The notes under the pieces were generated by a model that did not search any database, was not told the origin of the DNA, and saw only the letters and a program-made list of their open reading frames with translations. From JBHIFB01 sp046760905 (GTDB taxonomy: Bacteria; Gemmatimonadota; CAZMKB01): 64,000 nt of DNA. Below, piece by piece: positions 61,960-64,000 of the stretch (position 1 is its first letter; every line of letters starts with the position of its first letter). A program made the position numbers and the translations under genes. The DNA lies in NCBI GenBank assembly GCA_046760905.1, contig JBHIFB010000001.1:1-64000 (forward strand). The letters are read 5' to 3'.

Positions 61960-63773
61960 GGCCTATCCCCTATCTTCGCAAGAAGGTGCCTCGCTTCCTC
62001 GGTCTCGATCACTGCCCCGTATTCGAGTATCAACCTCTCGAACGTCTCCCTTGCAGCTTTCCAATCACCGAGTAGTGAGTATTGCATCTTTCCCACCTCC
62101 ATAAGTGCTCTTGCCGCCACATACTCTTGGTGTGCATGTTCGGACAGGTCTTCAAAGATGGCGAGGGCCTCGCTTTCATCACCCCAGCTTTTGAGTGAGG
62201 CCGCTAGAATCAGCATTATTTCGTCCTTGAGGATCTTATCCTTCGCCGATGCCACCGATTTGGCGTATGCATCCCTCGCTATGGTTTTCTCGGCGCGACG
62301 CTCGGCATACTTTGCCGTCCCGAGCAGTCTCAGAGCTTTGGCCTCCTCGCTTCCAAAGCGCTTATCGAGCCTGAGTATTTCGAGGGCCTCGCTCGTTTCC
62401 TCGAAGGATGGGGCCGATTCTGCAAGATTCCTGTAGTATCGCATTGCATCTTCGAGGTTCCCTCTGTAGAAGTGTACGTTTCCAAGCTCGAAAATGATCT
62501 CCTCCCTTATCTTACCTTTTGCCTGGCTCTCCTCAAGAAGCAGTAGCTCCGTGACCGCACTCTCAAGGTCTCCGGCGGCGATCATCGCCCGAGACACTTT
62601 GAGGCTCAGCATTGCCGTGTGTTGGGGCGGTACGCCGATCTCGTCCAATTTCCTGTACCAGTTGAGAGCCTGGGAAGGCTCCTTTCGGAAGTATAGATAC
62701 AGGTCACCGATTGATTCGTAACATTTTATTCTGTTTGCCTGCGACAGGTTCTCGGTAACCATGGATTCAAAAAGAAAAAGCGCCTCCTCACCACGACCCA
62801 TCTCCTTCAGCTCGCTGGCGAGCTGGATCTTGACATCCGTCCTGGCGCTCGCTGAGAACCCTATCGCCTCATCGAGTGCGCGCTCTGTGATTTCAAAAAG
62901 ACCCTGCCTTACCGATAGACGTGCCAATCTTATAAGCTCTTTTAAACCCTCGTTGGGATCTCTCCCTTCACTACAGTTTGTAATTAGCGATAGTGCCCTC
63001 TCGTACTTACCACAGGCAATCTCGAGGTCGATTAGCAGTGGAAGAACCCAGCCACAAGGCTCCTTAGATTCGGCTTCCCTCACTAGCTTCAAAATCTGGC
63101 TGGTATCCCTGCTCGCCTTGCCGGCTTCCAGTAGCCGCCTCTGTACGTATGTGACGCTCTTCGGGTGCGTTTTCAAAAACTGCAGGAATTCCTCTGTCGA
63201 TGAGGCATAATCGCCGGTTAAGAGGAGGAGTTCCGCCATCTCTCTCTGAAAGAGATCCTCCTTTTTCAAATTCCTTCTTCCCTGCCTCAACACACGGACC
63301 GCCTGCTCCCTGAGGCCGTTCGACCTGTACAGCGTGCTCAGGTTCCGGTACAGCTCAGTCATCTCAGGCCATCTTCTTAACGATTCTGTTCCAACCGCGA
63401 GACACTCCGCCACGTTTCCGGATTTATAGAGCGATTCTATGTACTGCTTGGCTACGAGCTGGTTTTCAGGATACTGTGAAAACCTTCCGCGGAGGATCTC
63501 CCTGTAGCGATCGAGCTGTCCGGCTCTCTTCGCTGTTCGAGAAAGGCCCCGCAGGGCCTGGGCAGCACAGGGATTCTCCTCCTCATACCTCATGTATAAC
63601 TCGAAGGCACGCTCGTAATCCTTAGCTCTTTCATAATATAAGGCCCTATTGATGTCTGCCTGGGACTCACTCTCCTGCTCAAGGGAACCTGCGATAACAG
63701 AGGAGCTCGCGATAAGCAAGAGGACGATCCATCCAATGGAATCGCGATTCTGACGGCGAAAATTCATTCCCAT
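61950..63773 (-). CDS. Exported TPR-repeat protein
   Basis: The 607-residue protein has a signal peptide (IGWIVLLLIASSSVIAGS) and is almost wholly helical with many TPR-like repeats, such as DYERAFELYMRYEEENPCAAQ, GNVAECLAVGTESLRRWPEM and GNLEDAMRYYRNLAESAPS. TPRs mediate protein contacts, likely in the periplasm. Its ATG overlaps the upstream stop codon (TAATG) and its end overlaps the AsnB-like gene, forming a three-gene export-oriented unit. Confidence 0.8.
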   Translation of the reverse strand: MGMNFRRQNRDSIGWIVLLLIASSSVIAGSLEQESESQADINRALYYERAKDYERAFELYMRYEEENPCAAQALRGLSRTAKRAGQLDRYREILRGRFSQYPENQLVAKQYIESLYKSGNVAECLAVGTESLRRWPEMTELYRNLSTLYRSNGLREQAVRVLRQGRRNLKKEDLFQREMAELLLLTGDYASSTEEFLQFLKTHPKSVTYVQRRLLEAGKASRDTSQILKLVREAESKEPCGWVLPLLIDLEIACGKYERALSLITNCSEGRDPNEGLKELIRLARLSVRQGLFEITERALDEAIGFSASARTDVKIQLASELKEMGRGEEALFLFESMVTENLSQANRIKCYESIGDLYLYFRKEPSQALNWYRKLDEIGVPPQHTAMLSLKVSRAMIAAGDLESAVTELLLLEESQAKGKIREEIIFELGNVHFYRGNLEDAMRYYRNLAESAPSFEETSEALEILRLDKRFGSEEAKALRLLGTAKYAERRAEKTIARDAYAKSVASAKDKILKDEIMLILAASLKSWGDESEALAIFEDLSEHAHQEYVAARALMEVGKMQYSLLGDWKAARETFERLILEYGAVIETEEARHLLAKIGDRPWD

Positions 63774-64000
63774 TAGCGTACTCCGGCCTGCCTCTCTGTG
63801 ATTTTTGTCGAGATCATCTCCCGGAGGTATTCGAAGACGAGATTCCGATATCTTTTTGGATATGTACCCTTCCAGGATTCCATGAGTTCGATAAGAGATT
63901 TTCCAGCGGAGCCCTCCAGCGCATCCTTCTCCATACTACCTGGAGGATTGCCGACTATGAGATCCCCCGGCTCCGCCCTTCTCTTTCTCGAATAATCCCT
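63773..64000 (-). CDS. C-terminal part of an unidentified gene, cut by window edge
   Basis: The final 75 residues of a minus-strand gene are visible, including DLIVGNPPGSMEKDALEG, ESWKGTYPKRYRNLVFEY and the end ISTKITERQAGVR. The stop codon overlaps the start of the TPR gene as TAATG, so the gene is the upstream member of that operon. NPPG only loosely resembles the NPPY motif of adenine methyltransferases and is not enough for a call. Confidence 0.65.
   Translation of the reverse strand, partial: RDYSRKRRAEPGDLIVGNPPGSMEKDALEGSAGKSLIELMESWKGTYPKRYRNLVFEYLREMISTKITERQAGVR

Noticed and set aside
63773..64000. Adenine methyltransferase call from NPPG
   Set aside because: The motif lacks the aromatic residue after NPP and no other methyltransferase motif is in view.

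Overview
The window is dense, gene-rich DNA of moderate GC content from a Gram-negative bacterium. The Gram-negative call rests on several outer-membrane beta-barrels, Tat-exported redox subunits and lipoproteins. The mixture of a DUF2723 membrane protein with C-terminal TPRs, a periplasmic 'asparagine synthetase B'-like protein, a solitary propeller protein, PIN-TRAM, 7TM-HD (PgpH) and CdaA genes suggests an uncultivated lineage in or near the FCB superphylum. That placement is an inference from family content, not a phylogeny. About 59 protein genes and two tRNAs (elongator Met and initiator fMet) are supported. Most genes lie on the minus strand in long operons with ATGA, GTGA or TAATG junctions.

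Layout. 227-3895 (minus): PIN-TRAM protein, ispD, ispF, larC and a small two-TM protein. 4004-9648 (minus): dnaB, the yicC-gmk-coaBC run, larB and an Mth938-family gene. 9862-11853 (plus): acsA. 12017-18525 (minus): a periplasmic molybdoenzyme operon (porin, Fe-S subunit, catalytic subunit, TorD chaperone, second porin). Next to it lies a MOT1-type molybdate/sulfate transporter (18819-19913) with its own promoter. 20275-22414 (plus): Omp85-like barrel, EIIA domain and C4 zinc-ribbon genes. 22481-33557 (minus): selB, recO, mgtE, DUF502, two CNNM/CorC proteins, ybeY, pgpH and phoH. 33535-45392 (minus): aspS (frameshifted), hisS, vanZ-like, DUF2723, cdaA, folP, ftsH, hpt and tilS. Then come tRNA-Met, a ferritin-like gene, a GNAT plus B12/radical-SAM pair, an XRE/S24-like regulator, a lipoprotein, an L,D-transpeptidase and tRNA-fMet. 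51285-58764 (minus): ftsB, eno, thiL, propeller protein, nnrD, HAD and Memo. The right end holds small zinc-ribbon, Mut7-C, DUF5658 and panD genes, an ATP-grasp-independent 'AsnB-like' periplasmic protein, a TPR protein and a gene running off the edge.

Functionally, most of this is core housekeeping: isoprenoid (MEP) synthesis, CoA/pantothenate, folate, thiamine, purine salvage, tRNA charging and modification, replication, protein quality control, Mg2+ transport and c-di-AMP turnover. The accessory interest centres on the molybdoenzyme locus. It lacks a membrane quinol subunit, carries an Asp where the third Fe-S Cys is expected, is flanked by two porins, has a long leader with unused Shine-Dalgarno sequences, and sits beside a molybdate-family transporter. 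The other striking point is a reading-frame break in aspS just before class II motif 3. Nine sites match the sigma-70 pattern closely, mostly TTGACA with a 17-base spacer.
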